Shown here piece by piece: positions 54,230-63,432 of a stretch of 64,000 nt of DNA (within the stretch, counting starts at the first letter, position 1; each line of letters opens with the position of its first letter). Origin of the DNA: Bacilli bacterium (GTDB lineage Bacteria; Bacillota_I; Bacilli_A; RF39; UBA660); assembly GCA_017450205.1 (NCBI GenBank), contig JAFSVF010000019.1:23381-87380 (forward strand). Reading direction: 5' to 3'. Below the pieces are notes generated by a model. The model saw only the letters and a list, made by a program, of their open reading frames with translations, ran no database searches and was not told the DNA's origin. The translations under genes were made by a program, and so were the position numbers.

Positions 54230-57200
54230 ATGGTAGTTGCTGTTATTAGTAAAAACATGCTTTTTAAAGTTTTTTTATCTGATACTCCTGATGGTGATTA
54301 TCAAATAAGAGACTATTTTAACGATGTTATTGGTAATATAGTTTATGTTGATAATAAATTACAATTTAATACTAATCATAATTTTGAAATACAAACTGAT
54401 AAAGGCATTGTTTCAAGTTGTATTGTTTCAATAGGTTCAGTATTTAATATTAAAAATATTATAGATCAATCTATTATTACTGTTTATGTATATTCTTCAA
54501 ACATTGAAAATCCAATAGAGGTTAAACCAAAGAAAAATAAAATTGTTATTGGAAAAGCTAGTGATTGCGATATTTGTTATAATTCACCATATTTAAAAAA
54601 TCATGCATATTCTTTATTAAATGATAAAGGTATGTGGTTTTTAGATACGATTGATGATTATGTTTATGTAAATGATAGGCTTGTTAAAAGAAAAAGAGTA
54701 GATCATGGTGATGTAATTTTTGTTGGTGGTTTAAAAGTATTTTGTTTAGGAGATACAGTTGTAGTTAGTGGTTTATTAAACAATTACACTGTTCAATTAA
54801 ATAACAGTACTTTTGAACAAAAACAACCAATTACACAAGAGATTCGTCAAGGTGTTTTAGAGGTTGAAGATGATAAAGAGGTATTTGGTGATGATAAATT
54901 CCAAAGATCTCCTAGATTTAGATCTATTTTAAAAGAAAGAAATGTTGAATTTGCACCTCCTCCAAATGTTAATCCTCCAAAGGTTATGCCTGCTATATTA
55001 ACTCTTGGTCCTCAATTAACTATGTTTATTACATCTGGATTTACTATGTTTACTAGTTTATCTAGTGTATTCGCAGGACAATCAACTTTAGCTCAAGTTA
55101 TGCCTTCATTATTGATGTCTGTAATTATGACAATAAGTGGATTATTATGGCCAGCATTAACTAGAAGATATCAAAAAAAAGAAAATGCTAAAATGAGAAT
55201 CTTTAATACTAAAAATTATAGAAAGTATTTAGTAACTAAAGAAAAAGAAATAAATGAAATTATCGCAGAGCAAAAACAAATATTAATTGAAAATAATGTT
55301 TCGCTTGAAGAGTGCCAACAAATAATCTTTAGAAGAAAGAGAAATTTATGGGAAAAGACCTTGTTTGATGATGACTTTTTACAAGTTAGGGTAGGAACTG
55401 GTATTGTTCCACCAAGGATTAATTTTAATTATGATGCTAAGGGATTTGGAACTGATGAAAATGCTTTAGAGATGGAACTTCATGATTTAATTAAGAGAGT
55501 CTCTTATGTTGATGATGTTCCTGTTAATACTTCATTAGTTCAAAATAGAATTACAGCTATTATTGGTAATCCAGGTGATTTAAGATTATTCTTTGAAAGT
55601 ATTCTTTTACAAATTGCTACTTTCCATTTATATAGTGAATTAAAAATCATTATTTTTACTGATAATACTAAATATCATGATTGGGATTATTTAAAATATC
55701 TTCCTCATTGTTGGGATAATTCTCATACTACTCGTTTTATTTGTAAAACAATTGATGAGAAAAAGAGATTATCTTCTTATATTGAAAATGTTATTAAAGA
55801 AAGAAAAGCTGTTTTAAAAGATAAAGGTGAAGAAGATGATGGTACAACTTATACTAACTTCTTACCATATTTCTTAGTAATAACTGATAATATTAATGAT
55901 GCAAAACAATTCGAAGGTATTAATCAAATATTAAATACTAATGTTAATTTAGGATTCTCTTTATTAATAAAGAATAATAGAATTGCCAATTTACCTAGTC
56001 AATGTTCTACATTTATTAATATTGATAAAGATAATTCAGGATTATTTAAAAATGATCTTGATGAAAATAATCAATTACATTTTACTGCTGAATTAAATAC
56101 TACTATTAATGTTGAAGATTGTTTTAGAGAACTTGCAAATATTTATGTAGATGTTCCATTAGATAAACATGAACTTCCTAAGAGTGTTGGATTCTTAGCT
56201 ATGTATGATGTAGGTAATGTTGAACAATTAAACTCTGGTGATAGATGGGTTCAAAATAATCCAGTTAATAGTTTAGCTGTTCCAGTAGGTATTGATCAAA
56301 GCGGTAATATATTTAATTTTGATATTCATGAAAATGCATATGGACCTCACGGTTTAGTTGCTGGTACTACTGGTTCTGGTAAATCGGAATGGTTAATCAC
56401 ATATATCTTATCTTTATGTGTTAACTTCTCACCAGAAGAAGTACAATTTGTACTTATAGACTATAAGGGTGGTGGACTTGCTGGTTCATTTGATAATAAA
56501 GAAACTGGTATGCATTTACCCCACTTAGTCGGTACAATTACAAATCTTGATAAATCTGAGATAAGAAGAAGTTTAGCATCTCTAGAAGCCGAATCTAAAC
56601 GTAGACAAAGAATGTTTAATGAAGCTCGTGAAAAGTTAAATGATTCTTCGATGAATATTTATAAGTATCAACAATATTATAGAAAAGGTATGTTAGATGA
56701 ACCTTTATCACATTTATTCATAATAAGTGATGAGTTTGCAGAATTAAAAGCTCAAGAACCTGAATTCTTGGAGCAATTAGTTTCAATTGCTCGTATTGGA
56801 CGTTCTTTAGGAATTCATTTAATTCTTGCAACTCAAAAACCTGCTGGTGTAGTTGATGAACAAATTAAATCCAACTCTAAATTTAAGATTTGTTTAAGAG
56901 TTCAAGATAAAGCCGATTCAAAAGATATGATTAATGTTGATGATGCTGCATACTTACATCAAACTGGTGCTTTCTATATGTTAGTAGGTTTAGATGAAGT
57001 ATTTACTTTAGGTCAATCTGCTTATGCTGGTGGTTTATATAAACCTACAAAGATAGTTAAAAAAGAAGTAGATACAAGTGTTACTATCTTAGGACAAACT
57101 GGTGAAGAAATAGATTCTGCAGATATGATTGTTACTGATAATAATGAAATTAATCAAGATGTTCATGGTGAAGAATTATTAAATATTATTCTTTATGTGT

Positions 57201-58858
57201 CAAATATTTCTAATCAAAAAACTATGAAGATTAGAAAGTTATGGTTAGAAGCTATTCCTGAAATTATTTATGTAGATAATTTAAAGAAAAAATATAATAC
57301 TACAAGAACACCATTTTTTATTAATCCTATAATTGGTGAATACGATAATCCTTTTGAACAAAAACAATCTGTATTACAACTTGAATTGAATAAGGGTAAT
57401 ACTTATATTACTGGTGTATCTGGTTCTGGTAAGGAACAATTGCTTCAAACTATGATTTATTCAATTATTACCACTTTTACACCACAAGAAGTTAATATTT
57501 ATATTTGCGACTTTGGTGCTGAAACTTTAGCAATGTTTAAAGATTCTCCACATGTTGGTAGTGTTACTTACATGAGTGAAGTAGAAAAGATTAAGAATAC
57601 ATTTAGATTTGCTAGAAAAATCTTTGCTGAAAGAAAACGTAAATATCGTGAATTTGGTGGTAGTTATGATTCACATATTAAATATTCTAAAGAAAAAGAT
57701 CCAATTATGTTATTCATTATTAACTCAATTGAAAATCTAAAAGAAAATATGGAAGATGAGTTTGATGGATTAAATTCTTTATATAAAGAATGTGCTAAAT
57801 ATGGAATTATATTTGTAGTTACTTCGGTTGAACAAAATGTTTTAAGAGGAAAGGCTATGGAAGCTTTCCCTCAAGTATTAACAACTAAGATTGCAAATGA
57901 TGATTATGCAAATGTATTAGGTAGTGGTGCTAAAGGAGTTATTCCTAAAAACTTAAAAGGTAGAGGATTACTTGCTATTAACAAAATTATTTATGAATAT
58001 CAAACAGCATCTATATATGAAGCTGATAAGTTACAAGCAATTATTAAGAATGTTAATACAACATTAAATAATTATTATAAGACTAAAGCTATTCCATTAC
58101 CTATGGTTCCTAAGAGTATTACTGTTAATCATATTCCAATGGATAATATTTCTCTTAATAATATATGTGTTGGATACAGTAAAGCATCTATTGAACCAAT
58201 TTATATGGACTTACAAGCAAACTTTGGTACTTTAATACTTGCTCCTAAAAAGTTTAATCTATCAGAGTTTTGTAAGACATTCTATGCAGAACTAGATACA
58301 TTAGTAACTGATAGTAATAAAGTATATATATTTGATGCTAATGAAACAATGAAGGGTCAAAGATTTAAAAATATTACTTATGTTGATTCTTCAGAAATTA
58401 AGAATACATTTAATAATTTAAAGATTTTTGTTAATCAAGAATATGAGAAGTATTCTGCTATGACTGATAAGACTGCATACAATCCTGGTAAGAGAAGTAT
58501 TATTGTATTACATGAAACTTCTGCTTGTTTTAATATGATTGGAGATGCTACTGAAGATTTCTCTGAAATGGTTGATAAGATTAGAGAATTACAATTATTC
58601 GATTTTGTTATTGCTGATATTGCTGCTGATTATAAAGAAGTATTTAGAGATAAAGGCTTAACTAAGATAATTATGGATTCTCATGCTGTATTAATTGGTA
58701 ATACATATGATACTCAAATGTTTGTAGACTTAAACTCTAGAGATATTAGACAAAAAGAAGCTTTACCAGAAAACGAAGGTTATGTTGTTAAGAATGGTAA
58801 TGGATACTTGTCTCAAGTATTAGAATTTACTGAAAAGGAGGATGATGATGAAATATAA
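54230..58858 (+). CDS. essC: EssC-type type VII secretion ATPase
   Basis: A 1542-residue FtsK/SpoIIIE-family motor of the Firmicutes T7SS. An FHA-like domain is at about 100-180 (NKIVIGKASDCDICYNSPY), two transmembrane helices near 255-315 (PQLTMFITSGF, LLMSVIMTISGLLW), then three ATPase modules. Module 1 is canonical (Walker A GTTGSGKS 712-719, Walker B IISDEFAE near 834, LATQKPAGVV). Module 2 has GVSGSGKEQ and no acidic Walker B (LFIINSIENL); module 3 lacks a Walker A (GTLILAPKKF). This degeneration of modules 2 and 3 fits the family. AAGGAGG precedes the ATG. Confidence 0.93.
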   Translation: MVVAVISKNMLFKVFLSDTPDGDYQIRDYFNDVIGNIVYVDNKLQFNTNHNFEIQTDKGIVSSCIVSIGSVFNIKNIIDQSIITVYVYSSNIENPIEVKPKKNKIVIGKASDCDICYNSPYLKNHAYSLLNDKGMWFLDTIDDYVYVNDRLVKRKRVDHGDVIFVGGLKVFCLGDTVVVSGLLNNYTVQLNNSTFEQKQPITQEIRQGVLEVEDDKEVFGDDKFQRSPRFRSILKERNVEFAPPPNVNPPKVMPAILTLGPQLTMFITSGFTMFTSLSSVFAGQSTLAQVMPSLLMSVIMTISGLLWPALTRRYQKKENAKMRIFNTKNYRKYLVTKEKEINEIIAEQKQILIENNVSLEECQQIIFRRKRNLWEKTLFDDDFLQVRVGTGIVPPRINFNYDAKGFGTDENALEMELHDLIKRVSYVDDVPVNTSLVQNRITAIIGNPGDLRLFFESILLQIATFHLYSELKIIIFTDNTKYHDWDYLKYLPHCWDNSHTTRFICKTIDEKKRLSSYIENVIKERKAVLKDKGEEDDGTTYTNFLPYFLVITDNINDAKQFEGINQILNTNVNLGFSLLIKNNRIANLPSQCSTFINIDKDNSGLFKNDLDENNQLHFTAELNTTINVEDCFRELANIYVDVPLDKHELPKSVGFLAMYDVGNVEQLNSGDRWVQNNPVNSLAVPVGIDQSGNIFNFDIHENAYGPHGLVAGTTGSGKSEWLITYILSLCVNFSPEEVQFVLIDYKGGGLAGSFDNKETGMHLPHLVGTITNLDKSEIRRSLASLEAESKRRQRMFNEAREKLNDSSMNIYKYQQYYRKGMLDEPLSHLFIISDEFAELKAQEPEFLEQLVSIARIGRSLGIHLILATQKPAGVVDEQIKSNSKFKICLRVQDKADSKDMINVDDAAYLHQTGAFYMLVGLDEVFTLGQSAYAGGLYKPTKIVKKEVDTSVTILGQTGEEIDSADMIVTDNNEINQDVHGEELLNIILYVSNISNQKTMKIRKLWLEAIPEIIYVDNLKKKYNTTRTPFFINPIIGEYDNPFEQKQSVLQLELNKGNTYITGVSGSGKEQLLQTMIYSIITTFTPQEVNIYICDFGAETLAMFKDSPHVGSVTYMSEVEKIKNTFRFARKIFAERKRKYREFGGSYDSHIKYSKEKDPIMLFIINSIENLKENMEDEFDGLNSLYKECAKYGIIFVVTSVEQNVLRGKAMEAFPQVLTTKIANDDYANVLGSGAKGVIPKNLKGRGLLAINKIIYEYQTASIYEADKLQAIIKNVNTTLNNYYKTKAIPLPMVPKSITVNHIPMDNISLNNICVGYSKASIEPIYMDLQANFGTLILAPKKFNLSEFCKTFYAELDTLVTDSNKVYIFDANETMKGQRFKNITYVDSSEIKNTFNNLKIFVNQEYEKYSAMTDKTAYNPGKRSIIVLHETSACFNMIGDATEDFSEMVDKIRELQLFDFVIADIAADYKEVFRDKGLTKIIMDSHAVLIGNTYDTQMFVDLNSRDIRQKEALPENEGYVVKNGNGYLSQVLEFTEKEDDDEI

Positions 58859-59102
58859 ACTAATATGTGAAGTTTCATTTCCTCAATTTGATATAAGTAT
58901 GGATGTTACAATACCATACAATAAATCAATTTATTATGTATGTGAAATGCTTAATAAATTAATAATTGATGATATTATGCCTACTTATAAACCTAAAAAG
59001 AATAGTATTTTAATTAATAAGAGAACTGGTGAAGTATATGATATGAATGTATTTGTTCATCAATCTTCTATTAAAAATGGAACTAAACTTGCTTTTTACT
59101 AA
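58848..59102 (+). CDS. yukD: YukD/EsaB-like ubiquitin-fold T7SS protein
   Basis: An 84-residue protein with a beta-grasp, ubiquitin-like outline (YKLICEVSFPQFDISMDVTI, LNKLIID, LAFY end), found next to essC as EsaB/YukD is. The start is inside essC; of three overlapping ATG codons, 58848 has the best spacing from AAGGAGG. The order essC-yukD is reversed from the usual yukD-essB-essC order. No EssB or EsaA follows. Confidence 0.75.
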   Translation: MKYKLICEVSFPQFDISMDVTIPYNKSIYYVCEMLNKLIIDDIMPTYKPKKNSILINKRTGEVYDMNVFVHQSSIKNGTKLAFY

Positions 59103-59105
59103 AAT

Positions 59106-59142
59106 AAACCCTAGTTTGATTATTTCAAATTAGGGTTTTATA
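59106..59142 (+). terminator. strong terminator after essC-yukD
   Basis: A 14-bp stem (59106-59119 with 59125-59138, one G-T pair) and T run. It ends the ATPase transcript and separates it from the small substrates. Confidence 0.88.
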
Positions 59143-59226
59143 ATGTCTACTTTATTGTATTTTATTTATTATTATATAATTCTTAGTGTTTTTATGTTAT
59201 TATATTTATGATAGGAGAAGGTAAAG

Positions 59227-59538
59227 ATGGACGTAAATCAAAAGGAATACGATTACGATGAAATAATTAAATTTACTGGTGCAGGCGGTGAATTAGATCA
59301 AGTTTTATCTAAGTTACAAAGTCGTTTAAAAAAACTTAGAGAAAAAATAAATGAATGTGAACCATTATTTCATGGTAAAGGAAATACTAGTTCAATTTAT
59401 AAATGCTATAAAGAATTATATGATAAGATAGGAACTGATAGTGCTTCTGGTACAATGTGGTTTAACACTAAGAATAGTTATGATTTAATTAACTTAATGA
59501 ACACTAATGCGGTTTCAGATAAGAATAAAGATTTTTAG
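59227..59538 (+). CDS. T7SS small helical protein, family A (A1)
   Basis: A 103-residue helical-hairpin protein with YDYDEIIKFTGAGGELDQVL at 8-27, a turn motif FHGKG at 48-52, and SSIYKCYKELYDKIG after it. The aromatic-His-Gly in the turn takes the place of WxG in WXG100 proteins. It shares this pattern with A2 and A3. No signal peptide. A T7SS partner or substrate role is inferred from structure and position. Confidence 0.7.
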   Translation: MDVNQKEYDYDEIIKFTGAGGELDQVLSKLQSRLKKLREKINECEPLFHGKGNTSSIYKCYKELYDKIGTDSASGTMWFNTKNSYDLINLMNTNAVSDKNKDF

Positions 59539-59651
59539 TATGTAATAATTTTGTAAACAATTTTATTTATGTTTACTCTTATTGCGAATAATTATATAAT
59601 AAGTATAAGATATGGTAGAAAGATATCTATGTCGAAAGGAGAAAATGAAAT

Positions 59652-60053
59652 ATGAATGAAGTAGCTTATTATGATAAAGGTGAAGCAAGTTTAGATAAAC
59701 AAGCTAAAACATTCCAAAATTTTACTTATGATAATCAAAGTAATGGAGGAGTTCTTAATAAATTAAGTGAAATCGAAAAGAAAATTAATGATATTAAGAA
59801 TGATATTCAAACTTTATCAGGAGATTACAATACATTAGTTAATAAGTATGAAAAATTCTCTAACTATAAAAGTGTAATGAATAAAATCATTACTACTATG
59901 ACTAATAATGTTGATGCTATTAACAGGAGTTATGGTAATGTAGTAAAAACTGCTACTCAAGCTATTAATGAACACATGTCTACTGACTCTACATTAATGT
60001 CAGATTTAGATCAATTAAATCGTTTATTAGCTAACGGTTCTAAAACCAATTAA
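59652..60053 (+). CDS. T7SS small helical protein, family B (B1)
   Basis: A 133-residue helical protein with NEVAYYDKGEASLDKQAKT and NFTYDNQSNGGVLNKLSEI near the N-terminus and ending TLMSDLDQLNRLLANG. It matches the first 130 residues of the long protein at 61363 and the protein at 63433. It is followed by A2 after 22 bases. GAAAGGAG precedes it. Likely a secretion partner or the simple form of the B domain; not canonical WXG100. Confidence 0.7.
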   Translation: MNEVAYYDKGEASLDKQAKTFQNFTYDNQSNGGVLNKLSEIEKKINDIKNDIQTLSGDYNTLVNKYEKFSNYKSVMNKIITTMTNNVDAINRSYGNVVKTATQAINEHMSTDSTLMSDLDQLNRLLANGSKTN

Positions 60054-60075
60054 TTATTGAAAGGAGATTATTATT

Positions 60076-60390
60076 ATGGATCAAACTCAAAAGTCTTATG
60101 AATACGATGAAGTCATCACATTTACTCAAAGTGGTGGACAAATGGATAGTACTTTAAAACAATTACAAACTCATTTAAAGGAATTAAGAAACCTAGTAAA
60201 TGAATGTGAGCCATTATATCATGGTAAAGGAACTACTAGTCCAATATATAATCAATATAAAACATTATATGCTAATATTGGTAACCCTAATCAAGGATTG
60301 TGGAATCAAGTATATGGAGCAGTTCAATTACAAAACCAAATTTACAATAATGCTCAAAATGATAAAAGAAAAGATCAACAAGGTTATTAA
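60076..60390 (+). CDS. T7SS small helical protein, family A (A2)
   Basis: A 104-residue paralogue of A1: YEYDEVITFTQSGGQMDSTL at 8-27, turn YHGKG at 48-52, SPIYNQYKTLYANIG after it. It starts just after B1 with GGAG, so A and B are made together. The C-terminus is Asn/Gln/Lys rich (NDKRKDQQGY). Confidence 0.72.
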   Translation: MDQTQKSYEYDEVITFTQSGGQMDSTLKQLQTHLKELRNLVNECEPLYHGKGTTSPIYNQYKTLYANIGNPNQGLWNQVYGAVQLQNQIYNNAQNDKRKDQQGY

Positions 60391-60411
60391 AAAAAGTCAT
60401 AGACTTTTTTT
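60390..60411 (+). terminator. terminator after A2
   Basis: AAAAAGTC-ata-GACTTTTT stem overlapping the T run. Confidence 0.6.
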
Positions 60412-60422
60412 ATTTTGTTTTT

Positions 60423-60449
60423 AAAAAAAAAACCACATTACGTGGTTTT
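60423..60449 (-). terminator. terminator of A3 (minus strand)
   Basis: AAACCAC / GTGGTTT stem followed on the minus strand by a T10 run. Confidence 0.75.
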
Positions 60450-60451
60450 AT

Positions 60452-60832
60452 TTAATTATTGTTATTGTTTTCTTCTTGCCTTCTTCTTTCTTCTTCAGCA
60501 ATCCTTCTTTGTTCTTCTTCCCAATCGGCTTTATCTCTTTCTGCATTACTATAAAGCATATCAGTTTTATATACTATATTTTGAATTGAAGACCAAACTC
60601 CCGAGTTATTCCAATAATTATAATTACTTGCGCTCCCTATATTGTTATATAATGCATCATACATTTTATATATTGATGATTTATATCCAATACCATGGTA
60701 TGCTTCTTCTAATTCTTTAATTAATCTTTGTAGTTTTTCAATATCATCTTGTAAATCATCTAATGAATTACTTAAATAACTTCCTGATGAACATGCTGCC
60801 ATTACAGCATCGAAATTATATTCCTTTGCCAT
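60452..60832 (-). CDS. T7SS small helical protein, family A (A3), with charged tail
   Basis: A 126-residue family-A protein on the opposite strand: YNFDAVMAACSSGSYLSNSL, turn YHGIG at 45-49, KSSIYKMYDALYNNIG, then a charged Glu/Arg/Gln tail (RRIAEEERRRQEE) ending in five Asn. The tail is longer than in A1 and A2. It starts 2 bases after the end of B2 and has GAGGA upstream. Confidence 0.72.
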   Translation of the reverse strand: MAKEYNFDAVMAACSSGSYLSNSLDDLQDDIEKLQRLIKELEEAYHGIGYKSSIYKMYDALYNNIGSASNYNYWNNSGVWSSIQNIVYKTDMLYSNAERDKADWEEEQRRIAEEERRRQEENNNNN

Positions 60833-60834
60833 GC

Positions 60835-61224
60835 TTATCCTCTTTTCATCATTTGATTTATTGTTTCTAAATCGTTCATTAATTTAGCATCTTTTTTAGT
60901 TAATGTTGTAACTGATTGTTTTATGTTATCCATGATAGTTTTATTAACTTCTGCTAAATTATTACATCTAAAGTTTAGTATTTGTTTCATTTGACTAATA
61001 TATTCATCGTAGTCTGTTACATTACCATAATAACTTGATAGTTTATTTAATCCTCTTGAAACATTACTTGTATCATCTTGAATTCTTCTAGATACACTGT
61101 TTATTTGAGTTATTAAATTAAATATTTTGTTATTTAAGTTGTCATATTTAAATTCATCCCAAGATTCTGCTTCGTAATTCTTTGATGCAGCACCTTCATG
61201 CCATGATAGACTACTGTTTCTCAT
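60835..61224 (-). CDS. T7SS small helical protein, family B (B2)
   Basis: A 129-residue divergent family-B protein: NYEAESWDEFKYDNLNNKIFNLI near the N-terminus matches the FxYDN...NK block of B1, and DAKLMNDLETINQMM matches its end. ATG at 61224 has AGGTGA upstream. It precedes A3 on the same strand, giving a B-then-A pair like B1-A2. Confidence 0.68.
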   Translation of the reverse strand: MRNSSLSWHEGAASKNYEAESWDEFKYDNLNNKIFNLITQINSVSRRIQDDTSNVSRGLNKLSSYYGNVTDYDEYISQMKQILNFRCNNLAEVNKTIMDNIKQSVTTLTKKDAKLMNDLETINQMMKRG

Positions 61225-61309
61225 TCTAATCACCTATCTTAATTATATATAGTAATTATTATAAAGTCTATAAATCTTATTATATTTGCTACAGTTAATG
61301 TAAATACTA

Positions 61310-61338
61310 TTGTATAGATTTTATTATTTTGTTATATT
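61310..61338 (+). promoter_or_regulatory. promoter of the long family-B gene
   Basis: TTGTAT, 17-base spacer, TGT-TATATT. Confidence 0.65.
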
Positions 61339-61362
61339 ATAAATAATTGAGGTGGATAGATA

Positions 61363-62724
61363 ATGAACGAAGTAGCATATTATGATAAGACTGAATCTAA
61401 TTTAGAAAAAAGTCCTAAAACATTTAATGATTTTACTTATGATAATGAGGAAAATGGTGGTGTTTTAAATAAATTTAGTGAGATTGGTGATAAAATAAAA
61501 TCAATTAAAACTGATATTTTTAATTTAAATACTGAATATGGTAATATTATAAAAAAATATGAAGCATTTTCTAATTTTGAAACTACCATGAATTCTATTG
61601 TTAATACAATGTCAACTCGTATTGATAATATACATACTTGTTATAATAATATTTTAAGTACTGCTCAACAAGCTGTAAAAGATCATGTGGCGTCTGATAA
61701 AACTTTAATTGATGATTTAGATTCTATTAACGCTTTATTAGCTGGTAAGACAGGTCTTGAAGCTGGTTTAAATAATACTGGTAATAACGCTCCTTTATCT
61801 AATGAGGCAATTAGTGATTTAGAGTTTAAAAATTCTCATGGTGGGGTTTCACAAGAAGAATGGAATCGTATGTCAGATTCACAAAAGCAAGAAATCTTAA
61901 AAGAACAAGCTGCTCAACAAGGTGGAAAGATTACTGATCAAAATGAAACTGCTGTTGATGATAAATATTCAATGTCTAGTGATTTAGATAAAGTTGCTGA
62001 TGAAATTATCCAAGGTAAATATGGTACTGGTGAAGATAGATATGCTGAACTTGAAAAACAAGGTTACAATTTAAGAGATAGATATGATGAAAATGGTAAC
62101 TTAGTTGAAAGAGGAGTTCAAGATATTGTTAATGAAAAAATGAATGGTACTTATGATCCTAATAAGATTCCAACTAACACATCTAATGAAGCAGGTTATA
62201 GAAGTACTTCTGGTTCAAATGGTCAAAATTTAACTGATAATGGATATCCAAGTTCAACTGAAGGATATGAGTCTCAAAAGGCTGCAGCTCAAGCTGCTGT
62301 AAATGCAGCGCAAGAAAGAGGAAAAGCGCAAACTGAATATTATCAAAAACAACAAGCTCAAGCTGCTGTAAATGCATATCAAGAAAGAGGAAAAGCACAA
62401 ACTGAGTATTATCAAAATCAACAATCCCAAGCTGCTGTAAATGCATATCAAGAAAGAGGAAAAGCACAAACTGAGTATTATCAAAGTCAACAAGCCCAAG
62501 CTGCTGTAAATGCAGCTCAAGAAAGAGGAAAAGCACAAACTGAGTATTATCAAAAACAACAAGCTCAAGCTGCAAGCACATCAACAGCGGGAGGAAATGC
62601 AATTCCTACTCAACAAGAGTTAGTTGATGGTAATGCTGCTATTTCATCTGGTAATAGTAGTACGCCAACTACATCTAGTAATGGATCTGGAGTTTATAAT
62701 TTGCCTTCTGATCCAGCTGAATAG
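61363..62724 (+). CDS. long family-B T7SS cargo candidate with CW_7-like motif and tandem repeats (B3)
   Basis: A 453-residue protein. Residues 1-125 match B1 (NEVAYYDKTESNLEKSPKT, FTYDNEENGGVLNKFSEI, LIDDLDSINALLAG). Residues 211-257 contain VADEIIQGKYGTGEDRYAEL and VQDIVNEKMNG, which resemble the CW_7 (Cpl-7 lysozyme) cell-wall-binding motif with an insert. Residues 309-400 are four 23-residue repeats. The end is Ser/Gly/Thr rich with no enzyme domain seen. A T7SS-exported wall-binding protein is inferred; it lacks a Sec signal peptide. Confidence 0.72.
   Translation: MNEVAYYDKTESNLEKSPKTFNDFTYDNEENGGVLNKFSEIGDKIKSIKTDIFNLNTEYGNIIKKYEAFSNFETTMNSIVNTMSTRIDNIHTCYNNILSTAQQAVKDHVASDKTLIDDLDSINALLAGKTGLEAGLNNTGNNAPLSNEAISDLEFKNSHGGVSQEEWNRMSDSQKQEILKEQAAQQGGKITDQNETAVDDKYSMSSDLDKVADEIIQGKYGTGEDRYAELEKQGYNLRDRYDENGNLVERGVQDIVNEKMNGTYDPNKIPTNTSNEAGYRSTSGSNGQNLTDNGYPSSTEGYESQKAAAQAAVNAAQERGKAQTEYYQKQQAQAAVNAYQERGKAQTEYYQNQQSQAAVNAYQERGKAQTEYYQSQQAQAAVNAAQERGKAQTEYYQKQQAQAASTSTAGGNAIPTQQELVDGNAAISSGNSSTPTTSSNGSGVYNLPSDPAE
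62287..62577 (+). repeat. four tandem 69-bp coding repeats plus partial fifth
   Basis: Four 69-base units (62287, 62356, 62425, 62494) encode AQAAVNA[AY]QERGKAQTEYYQ[KNS]QQ with few changes, then a partial unit. The units keep frame, so the number can change without breaking the gene. Confidence 0.9.
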
Positions 62725-62730
62725 TTTAAC

Positions 62731-62763
62731 TAACACGAAATATTATTTATTTCGTGTTTTTAC
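62731..62763 (+). terminator. terminator after B3
   Basis: AACACGAAAT / ATTTCGTGTT 10-bp stem with T run. Confidence 0.85.
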
Positions 62764-62849
62764 TTTGGTGTTATATATTAAAAATATTTAGTACTTTTTA
62801 AGTTTAGATTTATTACTATGATATAATCTATAATATAAAAGGTGAAGGT

Positions 62850-63343
62850 ATGACAATTGCATATAATATACAAAAATTAAAATTTGAAAAGAAAGCTACT
62901 GTATATGAAAATTTTACATATGATACTGAATCTAAAGGTGGCTGTTAAAATAAATTTATCGAATTAAGTAAAGCGATATATGATGTAAAAAATAGATATA
63001 AGTGGAATTAATGGAGAAAAATTTTTAGAAATGCTAATGTAATTGTTGGGGAAGTAGTAAATCCTAATGGTAATACAAGTGATCCGATTGGAAAGCATAT
63101 GAATAATGAAGAATTTAATGGATTTGCTGGTGTTCCTCCATCAAAAATACATAAAAACACATATATTACCGCTGAAGATGGTTAAAAATTGCTTGTTGGA
63201 GGTATTAATCCTGAAATTAAAGAAATAAATCCTAATTTTTTATTTGTGAAATAATAAGTAATATAGTAAAAAATTTTACTAATCATAATGTTGCTGTAAG
63301 TGGTGGTGCAATTGGTGGTGAGATTACTCCTCATAGTTATTAA
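62850..63343 (+). pseudogene. decayed family-B T7SS gene (B4)
   Basis: The 5' end (TIAYNIQKLKFEKKATVYENFTYD) matches the gene at 63433, but a TTA-to-TAA change gives a stop at 62946 where the intact copy has GGCLNKF. More stops follow (63009, 63183, about 63252), and the middle helices are missing. Two later parts still read as protein: NVIVGEVVNPNGNTSDPIGKH and AVSGGAIGGEITPHSY. The start has AAGGTGAAGG. The remnant downstream tail differs from B5, so it once carried another C-terminal domain. Confidence 0.75.
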
Positions 63344-63432
63344 AAAAATAAATAGACTATTTACAGTTCATTTTTTGTTTATATTTTAAATATTATTAAT
63401 AATTGATATAATTACAATAGGAGGCTGGTAAT

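Noticed and set aside
61224..61363. An attachment site or recombinase scar between A/B genes
   Set aside because: No integrase, direct repeats or tRNA end is found there; only a divergent intergenic region with a promoter is seen.
62287..62577. Possible CRISPR array
   Set aside because: The 69-base units are contiguous, with no unique spacers, and they encode an in-frame protein repeat.
62183..62602. Long minus-strand open frames opposite B3
   Set aside because: They come from the tandem repeat and low stop frequency on the opposite strand. They are Leu/Phe-rich with no ribosome site.
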